Assembly (NCBI GenBank): GCA_001000675.1 | Contig: LCHW01000001.1 | Coordinates: 408,686-472,685, forward strand | Reading direction: 5' to 3' | DNA from: Candidatus Wolfebacteria bacterium GW2011_GWE2_44_13 | GTDB lineage: Bacteria; Patescibacteria; Paceibacteria; UBA6257; UBA9933 | DNA length: 64,000 nt | Shown here: positions 41,304 to 50,824 of the stretch, piece after piece | Layout: every line of letters starts with the position of its first letter | How positions within the stretch are numbered: the stretch's first letter is position 1 | Translations under genes and position numbers: made by a program | Notes under the pieces: model-generated | What the model was told of the DNA's origin: nothing | Seen by the model: only the letters and a program-made list of their open reading frames with translations | Database searches by the model: none

Positions 41304-41906
41304 TTATTTAACCTTTGCTCCTGATTCAATATCTTTTTCTGGAGTAAGGAGTACTGGGTTTTCCGCTCCGCCTGCAGCGAGTAGCATACCATGGCTTTCC
41401 ACACCCATTAACGCGCGTGGGGCGAGGTTGGCAACGATGATAATTTCTTTACCAACAAGCTCTTCTGGGCCATATGCTTTACCGATGCCGGCAACAATCT
41501 GTCGTTTTTCATCCCCTACTTCGAGCTGAAGCTTAATTAATTTTTCGGACTTCTCTACTCGCTCAGCTTCCATAATCTTCGCCACCTTTAATTCTACTTT
41601 TGCAAAATCGTCGTAGGTAATTTCTCCCTCGTTTGTTGTAGTGTGTTCTTCCTTCGTTACGGCTGGTGCTTCTACTAGCTTCTCATGTTTTGTCGCCACC
41701 TTTGGCTGACGCTTGGCATAGAGATAATACACATCAAGGATTCCTAGTGTGTTTATGAGAAGCAATACGACGAACCAAACTCTTTCCTTTCGCTCAAATG
41801 CTCGTAATAACGCAGCTCCTTTTATTGTGAATGTCCATATAAATAACAAAAGAAATTCGACTGGATGATTAAGAATAAATATGAATAGTAAATATTGTAT
41901 TTCCAT
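41304..41906 (-). CDS. Membrane-anchored tRNA-binding OB-fold protein
   Basis: 200 residues in two parts. The first 75 hold two membrane spans in a small-protein pattern common in CPR (FLLLFIWTFTIKGAALLRAFERKE, VWFVVLLLINTLGILDVYYLY; DUF5652-like by memory). A polar linker (about 76-98) leads to a complete tRNA-binding domain of the MetRS-C/CsaA/Arc1p type: DFAKVELKVAKIMEAERVEKSEKLIKLQLEVG, RQIVAGIGKAYGPEELVGKEIIIVANL, MGVESHGMLLAA. Such a domain is normally soluble or fused to MetRS. The fusion is seen in one unbroken frame. Role unknown; tethering tRNA or MetRS to the membrane is one guess. Confidence 0.85.
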   Translation of the reverse strand: MEIQYLLFIFILNHPVEFLLLFIWTFTIKGAALLRAFERKERVWFVVLLLINTLGILDVYYLYAKRQPKVATKHEKLVEAPAVTKEEHTTTNEGEITYDDFAKVELKVAKIMEAERVEKSEKLIKLQLEVGDEKRQIVAGIGKAYGPEELVGKEIIIVANLAPRALMGVESHGMLLAAGGAENPVLLTPEKDIESGAKVK

Positions 41907-41970
41907 AAATGTGTAATTAAATAAATTGCTCTTAGTGCTAGTATGATTGTTTTGCTCCTAAAATACTATA

Positions 41971-42789
41971 TCAGTCATCATCCTCATCGTCATCACCTCT
42001 ATTATTGCTTGCTCCCACGGGGACGGTTGGACTTGTGGTTTGTTGTATTGTTTGCGTATTTGCTACTTGGCCAACTGCGCCTACGAAGAATGATGCAAGT
42101 AGTTGGTGCGCGTTCGTTGAATGAGGAAGACCTTCAAATGCTGCTCCCCCATCTTTGCCACAATAGCGCAATATTGCAGAAGTGCCTCCCGGATGTCGTG
42201 GTAAATAACTCGTTACATTATACACATTATTATTAACGATCATCCAACAATCTTGTGCTATGTTATGCTTTGCTATTTCTTGTATGGATAATGCTACAGA
42301 TGCATTTGGTTGCGTGGATGGAGCTGTTGGCTGTGTTGCCGGTGTATTTGATTGTGGTTTAGTAGTGGGGCTCGCAGTTGGAGCAACTGCAATCGCTTCT
42401 TGTCCGAGATCACCGATATAGTAAGCCTTTAATAGTTCGTGTGCATTTTGAGAATGCGGAGATGGGCTCGTGGTTCTTCCTTTCGTGCTATATGCTCGTG
42501 TTGCGTCTGTGCCGCATGTTGGCAGAATTGTATCTGCATCGCCAGGATGTTGATTTAAATACGAAGTAACGTCATATATCTTTTTATCAATCAATAGCCA
42601 GCAACTTGATGCGCTCGCATGCTTTGCCAGCTCTTCTTTTGTTAAGATTGTACCCTGTGCGATTAATTGCGCGGGATTGTTTTGCGGCGTTGGATTGTTT
42701 GTTTTTTCCTGGAGTGCAAAGCCCGCGGTAAAAAGCGACGTAACAAATGCCCAAAATATAAAGAGTGATATGAGCGTTAATTTTTTCAT
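41971..42789 (-). CDS. Exported tandem cytochrome b5 domain protein
   Basis: 272 residues. An N-terminal membrane/signal segment (LISLFIFWAFVTSLFTAGFAL) is followed by two cytochrome b5-like domains. Domain 1 (about 52-128) has YDVTSYLNQHPGD and a second His in HSQNAHELL. Domain 2 (about 168-240) has YNVTSYLPRHPGG and HSTNAHQLL. Each therefore keeps both axial heme His. The linker is Pro/Thr-rich, and the tail ends in DDDEDDD. Probably extracytoplasmic, accepting electrons from the flavocytochrome encoded five bases upstream. Confidence 0.88.
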   Translation of the reverse strand: MKKLTLISLFIFWAFVTSLFTAGFALQEKTNNPTPQNNPAQLIAQGTILTKEELAKHASASSCWLLIDKKIYDVTSYLNQHPGDADTILPTCGTDATRAYSTKGRTTSPSPHSQNAHELLKAYYIGDLGQEAIAVAPTASPTTKPQSNTPATQPTAPSTQPNASVALSIQEIAKHNIAQDCWMIVNNNVYNVTSYLPRHPGGTSAILRYCGKDGGAAFEGLPHSTNAHQLLASFFVGAVGQVANTQTIQQTTSPTVPVGASNNRGDDDEDDD

Positions 42790-42794
42790 GGGTT

Positions 42795-44102
42795 TTAACG
42801 TAACGTGAATTCTTCGGTGTGAATATGGGCTCGACTAACGCCTTTCGCAGCAAGCTGCTTTTTGAGACTGTGCATCAGCGGTACTGGCCCACAGATAAGG
42901 ATCTCGTTTGCAAAGATATCTTCTCCCATTGCTTGCAACGCATCTGCAGAAATATATCCGCGCTCGTTTGAGCAAAAAGTTGCGATGGTGATATTTGGAT
43001 TCTTTTGCGCGACAGCGATGAGCTCTTCGAGAAATACCGCTTCTGTTTTGTTGGCAACACAGTAGTATATTTTTATACGGTATGCGGGGTCGATAATTGC
43101 TTTTGCCATACCAATAAACGGAGTGATTCCAATACCGCCCGCAATCCATAGCTGATTTTTCCCTGGGGCGCGCTCGTTTGAAAAAACGCCGAAAGGCCCC
43201 TCTATTTTTGCGACGGTGTTCTTCGCGATTAATTTAAATTTCCCTGTGTGATCTCCGAGTGTTTTTACGGCGATTGCTAGCCGTGGCTCATCGGGTGACG
43301 ACACAATGGAAAATGGATGAAATTCATCCCCCACTATTTCAGTTTTAAAACTAATAAATATAAATTGCCCTGCTTTATATGTAAACGGCTTGAACACGGG
43401 CTTCATAAATATCTCTACTGTATGCTCATCCATGGGGCGTACTTCATCAACAATATATTCTATGTATGAAACAAAAAGTTTTGGAGCAACTGTTCTGTAT
43501 ATGATTGGGATTAAGCCGAGTACGACAAAGAATACCATATACCAATACAATAGCGATGATACTTGTGTGTCGCTATAAATAATAAGGGTATGTATAGATG
43601 CGAGTATAAAAGAAGCTGCGAGAAACTTGTGTGTAATCCTCCACTTGTCATACGCAAAAGAAACAAAAAACGTAAGCACAAGAAATAACATCATAGATAG
43701 CAACGCAAATATCCCCCAGAGAATAGGCGGGTTTGTAGAAAGAAGAAATAATGCAGCGTCACGTGGTGAAGCTACGAACGCAAATTTAAGAGCGAGGAAT
43801 ATTGGGTGGAATAATAGCAGTGAAAATGCAATTGCACCAAACGTGTGGTGTGCAAGATATACCCGATTCATTCCATTAAAAAAGCGCTCCAAAATCGGGT
43901 GGCGTGTACTTAGAATGAGATTGAGCGCAAACATAGCCATGCCGACGAGGCCGAGCATTTGGCCAATGCTGGTTAGCGTTGTGGTAAACGTTGCAAAACG
44001 TTCAGATAATGGCTGTATTGTAGCCCAAATAAACAACGGTGACACTGAAAGTGCCCCTACAATGAACCACCCTGATAGACCTTTCATCTTCTGTACTAGC
44101 AT
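42795..44102 (-). CDS. Ferric reductase-like flavocytochrome (membrane heme plus FAD/NAD module)
   Basis: 435 residues. The N-terminal half has about six membrane spans of the ferric-reductase type, with heme-ligand candidates in YLAHHTFGAIAF, LLLFHPIF, RITHKFLAASF and ASIHTLII. The C-terminal half is a ferredoxin-NADP reductase-type module: FHPFSIVSSPDEP for FAD, LWIAGGIGITPFIGMAK for NAD(P)H and ILICGPVPLMHSL. It should move electrons from cytosolic NAD(P)H across the membrane. It lies next to the tandem cytochrome b5 gene. Confidence 0.9.
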   Translation of the reverse strand: MLVQKMKGLSGWFIVGALSVSPLFIWATIQPLSERFATFTTTLTSIGQMLGLVGMAMFALNLILSTRHPILERFFNGMNRVYLAHHTFGAIAFSLLLFHPIFLALKFAFVASPRDAALFLLSTNPPILWGIFALLSMMLFLVLTFFVSFAYDKWRITHKFLAASFILASIHTLIIYSDTQVSSLLYWYMVFFVVLGLIPIIYRTVAPKLFVSYIEYIVDEVRPMDEHTVEIFMKPVFKPFTYKAGQFIFISFKTEIVGDEFHPFSIVSSPDEPRLAIAVKTLGDHTGKFKLIAKNTVAKIEGPFGVFSNERAPGKNQLWIAGGIGITPFIGMAKAIIDPAYRIKIYYCVANKTEAVFLEELIAVAQKNPNITIATFCSNERGYISADALQAMGEDIFANEILICGPVPLMHSLKKQLAAKGVSRAHIHTEEFTLR

Positions 44103-44140
44103 ATAGCTTATTATACTGAATTGTTTGTTGTTTGGATATA

Positions 44141-44162
44141 AAAAGCCCCCGATGGGGGGCTT
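44141..44162 (-). terminator. Terminator of the 144-residue gene
   Basis: Minus strand AGCCCCC/GGGGGCT hairpin with five T. Confidence 0.88.
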
Positions 44163-44177
44163 AGGGCGGCATGGATC

Positions 44178-44612
44178 TCATGCCGGAATGGGCGGGACGA
44201 ATAGGACCGCCATCTTCGCTCCCGATCCGAGGATTGGGAGGGGGATGATCTTGCTTTCGACCCCGGCGGCCTTGAGGATATCATAATAGCGCCGAGCCTC
44301 CCCTAACCGGGCTTTGTATCCGTCGAAGCCGCAGGGGTACAGGATGGTGCCATCCTCCAGCGACATGCCTGCAGTCGCTTCGATACGTTCGAAAAACCCC
44401 CGCTCACCTTCCTTTACGACAACATAAAAACCCCGCTCTATCGGCTTGGTGGAGGGCGAAATGTCGTTCCGTTGCAGAATGTCGATAATCGGCATGCTGC
44501 GCAACAGCCGTTGCTGTGCAGGGCCACGCGTTGCCGTGTAGGCTTCTTTTGCCGCTTCTTGTGCGATCTTCTCTGCTCGTTCAATGAGGTCGCCTCTTTC
44601 GATTGTTCGCAT
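44178..44612 (-). CDS. 144-residue hypothetical protein, cassette class
   Basis: Starts MRTIERGDLIERAEKIAQEAAKEAY (helical, charged). The middle GFYVVVKEGERGFFERIEATAG and the end YYDILKAAGVESKIIPLPILGSGAKMAVLFVPP look alpha/beta. No family recognised, no signal. GGAGGAGA lies about nine bases before the ATG; promoter and terminator are its own. Codon use is GC-richer than the flanking redox and tRNA-modification genes. Confidence 0.65.
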   Translation of the reverse strand: MRTIERGDLIERAEKIAQEAAKEAYTATRGPAQQRLLRSMPIIDILQRNDISPSTKPIERGFYVVVKEGERGFFERIEATAGMSLEDGTILYPCGFDGYKARLGEARRYYDILKAAGVESKIIPLPILGSGAKMAVLFVPPIPA

Positions 44613-44654
44613 ATCTCTCCTCCATTGGGACGTTAATTGTGTGGTGCTAGCAAT

Positions 44655-44684
44655 AATTTAGCCCTTAAAAGGCCAGTTTGTCAA
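44655..44684 (-). promoter_or_regulatory. Promoter of the 144-residue gene
   Basis: Minus strand TTGACA, 17-18 bases, CTAAATT. Confidence 0.6.
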
Positions 44685-44707
44685 ATGATTGTACTTGTTA
44701 AAATCGG

Positions 44708-45745
44708 TCAACGGATCAGCATCCCATCCCCGAAGGAAAAGAATCGGAACTTGTGTTTGATCGCCAGACGGTAGAGCTCAAAGAGTTTGTCCTTGCCGAT
44801 GAGGGCGGCGACGAGCATAAGAAGGCTTGATTGCGGAACATGAAAGTTGGTTATCATGCCATCGATAAAGGTAAATCGATACCCTTCTTGAATAAAGATG
44901 CTCGTGTTGTCGGATAAGTTTTTAAGCTCCCCTTTCTTTGTGGCTGATTCTAACGTACGAACAACGGTTGTACCTACACCAATAATAGGGCGGCCTTCTT
45001 TTTTTGCGTTATTTAAAAATGCCGCAGTCTCTTTGTCTATCTCGTACTGTTCGATGTGGAGCGCTCCCGTGTCGAGATGCTCCTGCGTCAGTGGTGCAAA
45101 TGTGCCGATGTTTACGTGCAACGTTACGAAACGAATATCAATTCCCGATCGCTGCAACTTTTTAAGCAGTCGATCGGTGAAATGTAAAGAAGCCGTGGGA
45201 GCAGCGACTGAGCCGGAGTGTTTTGCGAAAACCGTTTGGTATCTTTTTCGCAAAGCGCTTTCGGTGAGCGGGGTTTTTTTAATGTACGGAGGAATGGGCG
45301 TAATACCATGACGCTCAAGTACGGCCGCAAGCTGTTGTATAGGAAACGACGGCTTTAGGAGATACTGTTTTTCGTCGTGGCTTACGACGGTTAAAAATAA
45401 GTCTTTTGCGATAAGAACATTTGTGCCTACAATAAGTTTTCTATCAGACATGACCCGAATGCAATCCCCTTCTGTTGCGATATATAATATGCGTGCTTCG
45501 CCACCTGTTGGTTTTGTTACCTTGAGACGAGCGGGAAATACTTTTGTCTGATTAAAAACCAGTACCGCGTTTTTCGGAAGATATTCTCCGATATGCGCGA
45601 AAGTGCTTTCTGCTACCTCGTCATTCTTCCTGTCGTATATTAATAGCTTTGCGCTGTCGCGTGGCGATGCGGGGTTTTGCGCAATAAGCGTTTCGGGGAA
45701 CGCGTAATCGTATGCCTGTATTGTTTGCTCTAATAATTGCTTCAC
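44708..45745 (-). CDS. queA: S-adenosylmethionine:tRNA ribosyltransferase-isomerase
   Basis: Converts preQ1-tRNA to epoxyqueuosine-tRNA. 345 residues. Family blocks ETLIAQNPASPRDSAKLLIYDR, VLVFNQTKVFPARL, FAKHSGSVAAPTASLHFT and ITNFHVPQSSLLMLVAALIG are all present. The start overlaps the tgt stop by four bases, making a two-gene queuosine unit. Confidence 0.97.
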   Translation of the reverse strand: MKQLLEQTIQAYDYAFPETLIAQNPASPRDSAKLLIYDRKNDEVAESTFAHIGEYLPKNAVLVFNQTKVFPARLKVTKPTGGEARILYIATEGDCIRVMSDRKLIVGTNVLIAKDLFLTVVSHDEKQYLLKPSFPIQQLAAVLERHGITPIPPYIKKTPLTESALRKRYQTVFAKHSGSVAAPTASLHFTDRLLKKLQRSGIDIRFVTLHVNIGTFAPLTQEHLDTGALHIEQYEIDKETAAFLNNAKKEGRPIIGVGTTVVRTLESATKKGELKNLSDNTSIFIQEGYRFTFIDGMITNFHVPQSSLLMLVAALIGKDKLFELYRLAIKHKFRFFSFGDGMLIR

Positions 45746-46878
45746 AACTTTCCTTTTTTGATTTCTTCTCGTACTTTTTTCACAAACCCATGAAAGAAAT
45801 ACATATTATGAAATGTAAGTAGCTTCAATGGAGTAATTTCGTTTGCCTTGAGAAGGTGTGTGATATATCCCTTGCTATAGTTTTGGCACACAAAACATGA
45901 GCACTTCGGGTCGAGCGGTTTTTTATCAGTAAGGAACGCTTTCTTCTTTAAATCTAGGCGTCCCTTTGATGTGAACGCCATGCCATGGCGAGCGTAGTGG
46001 GTTGGTGCAATGCAGTCGAAGGTATCGATGCCTGACTTCATAATAGGGATGATGTCGTCGAGGTGTCCGATGCCGAGCAAGTGGCGTGGTTTATTTTCCG
46101 GTAATTCGTTTGTAACGATGTCGAGCATTCCCGTCATCATGCTTTTATCGGCACCGAATTCTCCGCCAATACCAAAGCCGTCGAAAGGAAGGCCTCCGAT
46201 AAACTTTGCACTTTCTGTACGGAGATCTTTGAACTTACCTCCTTGTACGATGCCATAAAGCGCTTGATCCGTCTTCTTTGTTTTGAGACAAACCTTTGCC
46301 CAATCATTTGTATGCTCGAGTGATTTTTTCGTATACGCATGATCGGCCATGGGTGACGTGCATTCGTCGAATGCAAAAATAATATCAGCGCCAATTTGCT
46401 CCTGAATTTTTATGGATTCCTTTGGTCCTAAGAACATTTCACTCCCGTCATGATAGGAGCGAAACATAACTCCCTCAGGGGTTATTTTAAGTAGCTTCGG
46501 TTGCTGGCCGAGCTCAATAACCGAGTCACTCTCCTGCTTCATTATTTTCCCAGTCTGAAAATCTCGTCCAAACCCAAGACTGAATACCTGAAACCCGCCG
46601 GAGTCGGTCATAATAGGGCGCTTCCAGTTCATAAACTTGTGCAACCCGCCGTGCTTTTTCAGTACGGCTTCCCCTGGGCGAATATGCAAGTGATAGGTGT
46701 TGGCGATAAGCAACTGTGCTCCCGTTGCCTCAACCTCTTCTGAGGTAAGTGTCTTAATGACGCCTTGCGTTGCAACGGAAACATACGCAGGGGTTTCTAC
46801 TGTGCCATGGGGCGTTTTAAGAAGACCTAAGCGCGCCCTGCTTTTCGTGGATCGTTTTTTGATTTTGAATTCAATCAT
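45742..46878 (-). CDS. tgt: tRNA-guanine transglycosylase
   Basis: Exchanges G34 for preQ1 in tRNAs with GUN anticodons. 378 residues from MIEFKIKKRS. Nucleophile region MTDSGGFQVFSLG, FAFDECTSP, FDCIAPTHYARHG, and the zinc site CSCFVCQNYSKGYITHLLKANE. A start ten codons upstream is possible but lies before the conserved fold. Later queuosine genes (queG/queH, queD-E-C-F) are not here. Confidence 0.96.
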   Translation of the reverse strand: MIEFKIKKRSTKSRARLGLLKTPHGTVETPAYVSVATQGVIKTLTSEEVEATGAQLLIANTYHLHIRPGEAVLKKHGGLHKFMNWKRPIMTDSGGFQVFSLGFGRDFQTGKIMKQESDSVIELGQQPKLLKITPEGVMFRSYHDGSEMFLGPKESIKIQEQIGADIIFAFDECTSPMADHAYTKKSLEHTNDWAKVCLKTKKTDQALYGIVQGGKFKDLRTESAKFIGGLPFDGFGIGGEFGADKSMMTGMLDIVTNELPENKPRHLLGIGHLDDIIPIMKSGIDTFDCIAPTHYARHGMAFTSKGRLDLKKKAFLTDKKPLDPKCSCFVCQNYSKGYITHLLKANEITPLKLLTFHNMYFFHGFVKKVREEIKKGKL

Positions 46879-46944
46879 AAGATTATTAGTATGCGGAATA
46901 TAGTGCAAATTGCAACCCCAGTGTGCTCGTGCTGTGCCTCGTGG

Positions 46945-49623
46945 TTATTTGCGCTTTCGAAGGAATATCGCGTACTTTGCGCTTTCGATGAGTGCTATTT
47001 CTACTAAACCAATGCCACCAATAATTGCCCAGTGGATTGGCTCAAGCGGAACAGTACGTACGATTGTTTGTACGCCTGGTATATAAATTGCAGCGAGGAG
47101 CAAGAGTAATCCTAGTGCTGCTGCGCCATTAACATATTTGTTCGTAAAGATTCCTCGTGTAAACATGGTTGATTTAAGTGAACGAACACTGAATGAAAAT
47201 AGGAGTGAATCTATGCATGAAAAAGCAAATACGGCGGTACGCGCGAGCGCAACATCCCCTGTTTTTGCAAGGAATACCGAATAGATTCCAATTGCAGCGG
47301 ATCCTGTCACGAGGAAAATAAATCCTAACCAATATTTCATCTGATTGTTAAGAAACGGCTCTGCTGGGTTGCGCGGCGGCTCCTCCATGATTCCATGACG
47401 CTCACGTTCAGTAGTTAATGCTATGTTTGGAAGACCATCCTCTACGACGTTGATCCAGAGTAATTGCGTTGGTAAAAGTGGAATTGGTAATGCAAATGAA
47501 ATAGTTGTGATAAATAATAATAATTCGGCAAAACTATCTGCAATTAAATACATAAAAATCTTGCGAATATTGTTGTACATAATTCGTCCCTCCTCTATCG
47601 TTTTTAAAACGGTCTTGAGGTTGTTGTCGAGTAGCACAATATCAGACGCTTCTCTTGCTGCGTCTGTGCCTGACCCCAGCGCAATGCCGATGTCGGATTT
47701 CTGTAGTGCGGGTGCATCATTTACGCCATCGCCAATCATCGCGACAACTTCACCATTTTGTTGTAATGCTTGCACAATACGTAACTTATGATGTGGTGAA
47801 ACACGTGCATAGAGGCAAACACCCCGTGCGATTTCTCTGAGCTCTTTGTCGGTTGCAATATCAATCTCAGACCCCTCCATAATACACGTTTCTTCTGCGG
47901 GAATGCCCACTTCTTGCGCAATTGCGCGTGCCGTTAATCGATGGTCCCCGGTAATGAGCACGGTTCTAATTCCCGCAGTTTTAGCGAGATTAATCGTGTG
48001 CCGTGCATCAACACGCAAGGGGTCTTTAATAGCAATGAGGCCTATTAGCGTTAGGCCCTTTACGATTTCATTAAACTCAGTATATGTCGGACGTTTTGTG
48101 AATGTTTTTCGTGCACATGCAATAACCCGTAATCCGGTGGACGTTGTCATCTCCATATGACGAATAATGCGGTCTTGTTCTGGTTCTCCAATGTGTTGGT
48201 GGACGCCGTTTTTGTCTACGGAGTTTGCAAGTGCTGTAATTTGTTCTGCGGCGCCGACTACTAGTAACTCATACGTATCAATGCCCGTTCCAAAAAGCGT
48301 TGCTGCGTACTTTGTTTCTGAGTCAAACAACGTCATATCCTCTATCCACCGATTTTTCCAAAGCTCATCACGATCAACGCCTGCGTGCATGGCGGCAATA
48401 AGGAGTGCGCGTTCGGTTGGTGTGCCACGAATAATAAGATCGTGTAGCTCATCTTGTGGATTTTCTATGTATGCTTCACTAACCAATGCGGTAATACGCA
48501 ATGCGGTGATGTGTGAATCTTCTGGCCCACCATTATTTGTAATGCCATGAATGTCATCTTCACTCGCAATAGGTAATTCGTGTGTCGCAGTAAGAATATG
48601 GCTTACTTGCATCGTGCCTTCCGTTAAGGTGCCGGTTTTGTCTGTACAGATAACCGTTACACTCCCGAGCGTTTCTGTGGCGGCAAGTTTTCGAACCAGC
48701 CCTTTTTCTTGTAAAATGCGCCGCATGCCCATGACTAGCACAATCGTAATAGCGGGCAATAAGCCTTCTGGAATCGCAGACGCTGCAAGTGCAAGCGAGG
48801 CAATAAGAATATCTGCAAACGGTTCACCGCGCAGAACGCCCAAAATAATAATGCCTACAATAATACTGCTGATAATTGCGCCCAGTACGCGTGACATGCG
48901 CGCTATCTTTTTTTGCAGTGGTGTTGGGCGACGTTCAGCATCCTGAAGCGATACCGCTATTTTCCCAAATTCAGTATCACCTCCTGTTGCTACGACTAAT
49001 AACGTGGCGCGCCCTGTTTCCACAGTCGTACCCATAAAAACCATATTATGGCGTTCGAAAATTAATGCGTCCGCAGCTACCTTGCTCGGATTTTTATCTA
49101 CTGGCGACCATTCCCCTGTAAGGGTTGATTCATTGACTGTTAGTCGCGTTGCTTCAATAACGCGTGCATCTGCTGGAATCTTGTTCCCTGCCTTTACAAC
49201 AATAATATCTCCCGGAACAAGCTCTGTAGCGTCGATTTCTTTACGGTTGCCTTCGCGAATAACACTTGCCATTGTGTGCGCTATTTTACGCAATGCTTGC
49301 AGCGATGCGTTCGCTTTGTTTTCTTGTAAAAATCCAACAACTCCGTTAATGGCAAGGACCACTAACATAAATATCCCATCAATAAAATGGTTTAGCGCAA
49401 ATGCAATTATCGCAGCTCCAAATAAAATGTATATGAGCGAGTTATTAAACTGCTCAATAAACAATTTGATGCGTGAATAGGGCTTTCCTTCGGGGATATT
49501 ATTTTTGCCCACAAGCTTCGCAATATCGACTACTTGGTTTTCTGAAAGTCCCCCCGGACCACTACCCGTTATATCGTACGCTTCTTCGGGCGTTAAGTTA
49601 TGCCAGTGTATCTTTATTGCCAT
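46945..49623 (-). CDS. P-type cation-transporting ATPase (Ca2+/P2-like)
   Basis: 892 residues, about ten membrane spans. Phosphorylation motif CTDKTGTLTEGT (Asp), actuator loop LTGEWSPVDK, nucleotide-site KDPLRVDA and hinge MIGDGVNDAPALQKSDIGIALG. Membrane motif IPEGLLPAI in M4 and NVVEDGLPN in M6 are close to calcium or related P2 pumps, but the M6 T-D pair is E-D. The actuator TGES is TGEW, an uncommon change that keeps the essential Glu. Ion specificity is therefore open. It overlaps the following MFS gene by 26 bases. Confidence 0.93.
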   Translation of the reverse strand: MAIKIHWHNLTPEEAYDITGSGPGGLSENQVVDIAKLVGKNNIPEGKPYSRIKLFIEQFNNSLIYILFGAAIIAFALNHFIDGIFMLVVLAINGVVGFLQENKANASLQALRKIAHTMASVIREGNRKEIDATELVPGDIIVVKAGNKIPADARVIEATRLTVNESTLTGEWSPVDKNPSKVAADALIFERHNMVFMGTTVETGRATLLVVATGGDTEFGKIAVSLQDAERRPTPLQKKIARMSRVLGAIISSIIVGIIILGVLRGEPFADILIASLALAASAIPEGLLPAITIVLVMGMRRILQEKGLVRKLAATETLGSVTVICTDKTGTLTEGTMQVSHILTATHELPIASEDDIHGITNNGGPEDSHITALRITALVSEAYIENPQDELHDLIIRGTPTERALLIAAMHAGVDRDELWKNRWIEDMTLFDSETKYAATLFGTGIDTYELLVVGAAEQITALANSVDKNGVHQHIGEPEQDRIIRHMEMTTSTGLRVIACARKTFTKRPTYTEFNEIVKGLTLIGLIAIKDPLRVDARHTINLAKTAGIRTVLITGDHRLTARAIAQEVGIPAEETCIMEGSEIDIATDKELREIARGVCLYARVSPHHKLRIVQALQQNGEVVAMIGDGVNDAPALQKSDIGIALGSGTDAAREASDIVLLDNNLKTVLKTIEEGRIMYNNIRKIFMYLIADSFAELLLFITTISFALPIPLLPTQLLWINVVEDGLPNIALTTERERHGIMEEPPRNPAEPFLNNQMKYWLGFIFLVTGSAAIGIYSVFLAKTGDVALARTAVFAFSCIDSLLFSFSVRSLKSTMFTRGIFTNKYVNGAAALGLLLLLAAIYIPGVQTIVRTVPLEPIHWAIIGGIGLVEIALIESAKYAIFLRKRK

Positions 49624-50824
49624 GTTCGTGTGTTATAAGCCCCGTTAATAGATGTGCGTGTGTTTTATTTGCGACTAGGAATATAAGCGACATACATCCT
49701 GCTAATACAAAACTGATTGAAAAAAATGTACTAGTGGATGTGGTATATGCGATATACATTAATATCGGGATAAACACGACGCGCGCACTATTGTAGAGTA
49801 ACTCGCGACTGATAATAAATGCAGTAGCATCGGAAACGGTTTTAGTAATCTTATAATACTGGCTTGCCCATGCGACCATTAGCCCTGAATATATTACATT
49901 TCCGCCAACATGCATGCCTGCAACCATGGGAGGTTGCCCAATAAACGGACGTATAAACCATACAAGTGCATTAGCGATGGATGCCCATCGAATAACATTG
50001 CGGCGCTTCCCATAATCCGAAAGGAATCCGACAAGATAGGTTACAACGGCGGTAACGACAAGCCCGAGTGATATAACACCGCCAAATTCTTTAACACCGC
50101 CAATAGCAAGAAATATAAAGAGGGGCCAAATTGTTTTGCTGATCACTACTTCTATTGCATATCCAATTCCTGATAGCGTAAAAGGAAGCAACTCCTTGTT
50201 CTTAAAGAATGGAACTATTGATTTGATCGTTAAATCTGAAGCGAGGTTTCTGTTTTTGAAAAAGAACAATGGTAATACTGAAATTAATAAGATTGCACTT
50301 CCAATAAGAAATGTTTCTTGAAAGCCTGCGGCTTCGATAAGCGCACCACCGAAAAAGGGAGCAGCAAGCCCGAGAACCGATCCAAGAACGTACCGCACGC
50401 CAATTTCTTCTCCAATCCGTTCTTTGTCTGAGGCGCTTGAAAAATCAATGTGATATCCGATATTAAATAACAATGTGTGCATTGCGCTCGCAACCGGCAA
50501 TAAAAAAAATATAAATGATTCCACCTCCACCATACTCAACCCAAAGAAATAAAGGACAAGAAAAGGAATGCTGAGAAACATCATCATCTTATCGCTTAAT
50601 TTTTTAATGATAGGTAAAAGAATAAGGGTGAAGATTAAAAATAAGGCTGAGTGTAGAAAATAAAATAGCAAAATTTTCCATAGAGGAAATCCTAGATTCC
50701 AAAAAAATATGGGCACGAAAACACTTAACAGCCCTTCTGCAAAAGCTAAAAAGCCAAGCGTTGCGTAGAGCGCATTTATTTCTTTATTGCCGAATATATG
50801 TAAGTGGTGTTTGTCACTAATCAT
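49598..50824 (-). CDS. MFS-type membrane carrier, paralogue of 4392-5606
   Basis: 408 residues, about 12 spans. Contains YHIDFSSASDKERIGEEIG, matching YHVDFATFSDATKRGSEIG of the other protein, plus TIWPLFIFLAIGG and VGFLSDYGKRRN at equivalent places. A distant paralogue in the same subfamily. Substrate unknown. It overlaps both neighbours, so ATPase, this gene and the next MFS gene probably form one transcript. Confidence 0.78.
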   Translation of the reverse strand: MISDKHHLHIFGNKEINALYATLGFLAFAEGLLSVFVPIFFWNLGFPLWKILLFYFLHSALFLIFTLILLPIIKKLSDKMMMFLSIPFLVLYFFGLSMVEVESFIFFLLPVASAMHTLLFNIGYHIDFSSASDKERIGEEIGVRYVLGSVLGLAAPFFGGALIEAAGFQETFLIGSAILLISVLPLFFFKNRNLASDLTIKSIVPFFKNKELLPFTLSGIGYAIEVVISKTIWPLFIFLAIGGVKEFGGVISLGLVVTAVVTYLVGFLSDYGKRRNVIRWASIANALVWFIRPFIGQPPMVAGMHVGGNVIYSGLMVAWASQYYKITKTVSDATAFIISRELLYNSARVVFIPILMYIAYTTSTSTFFSISFVLAGCMSLIFLVANKTHAHLLTGLITHEHGNKDTLA

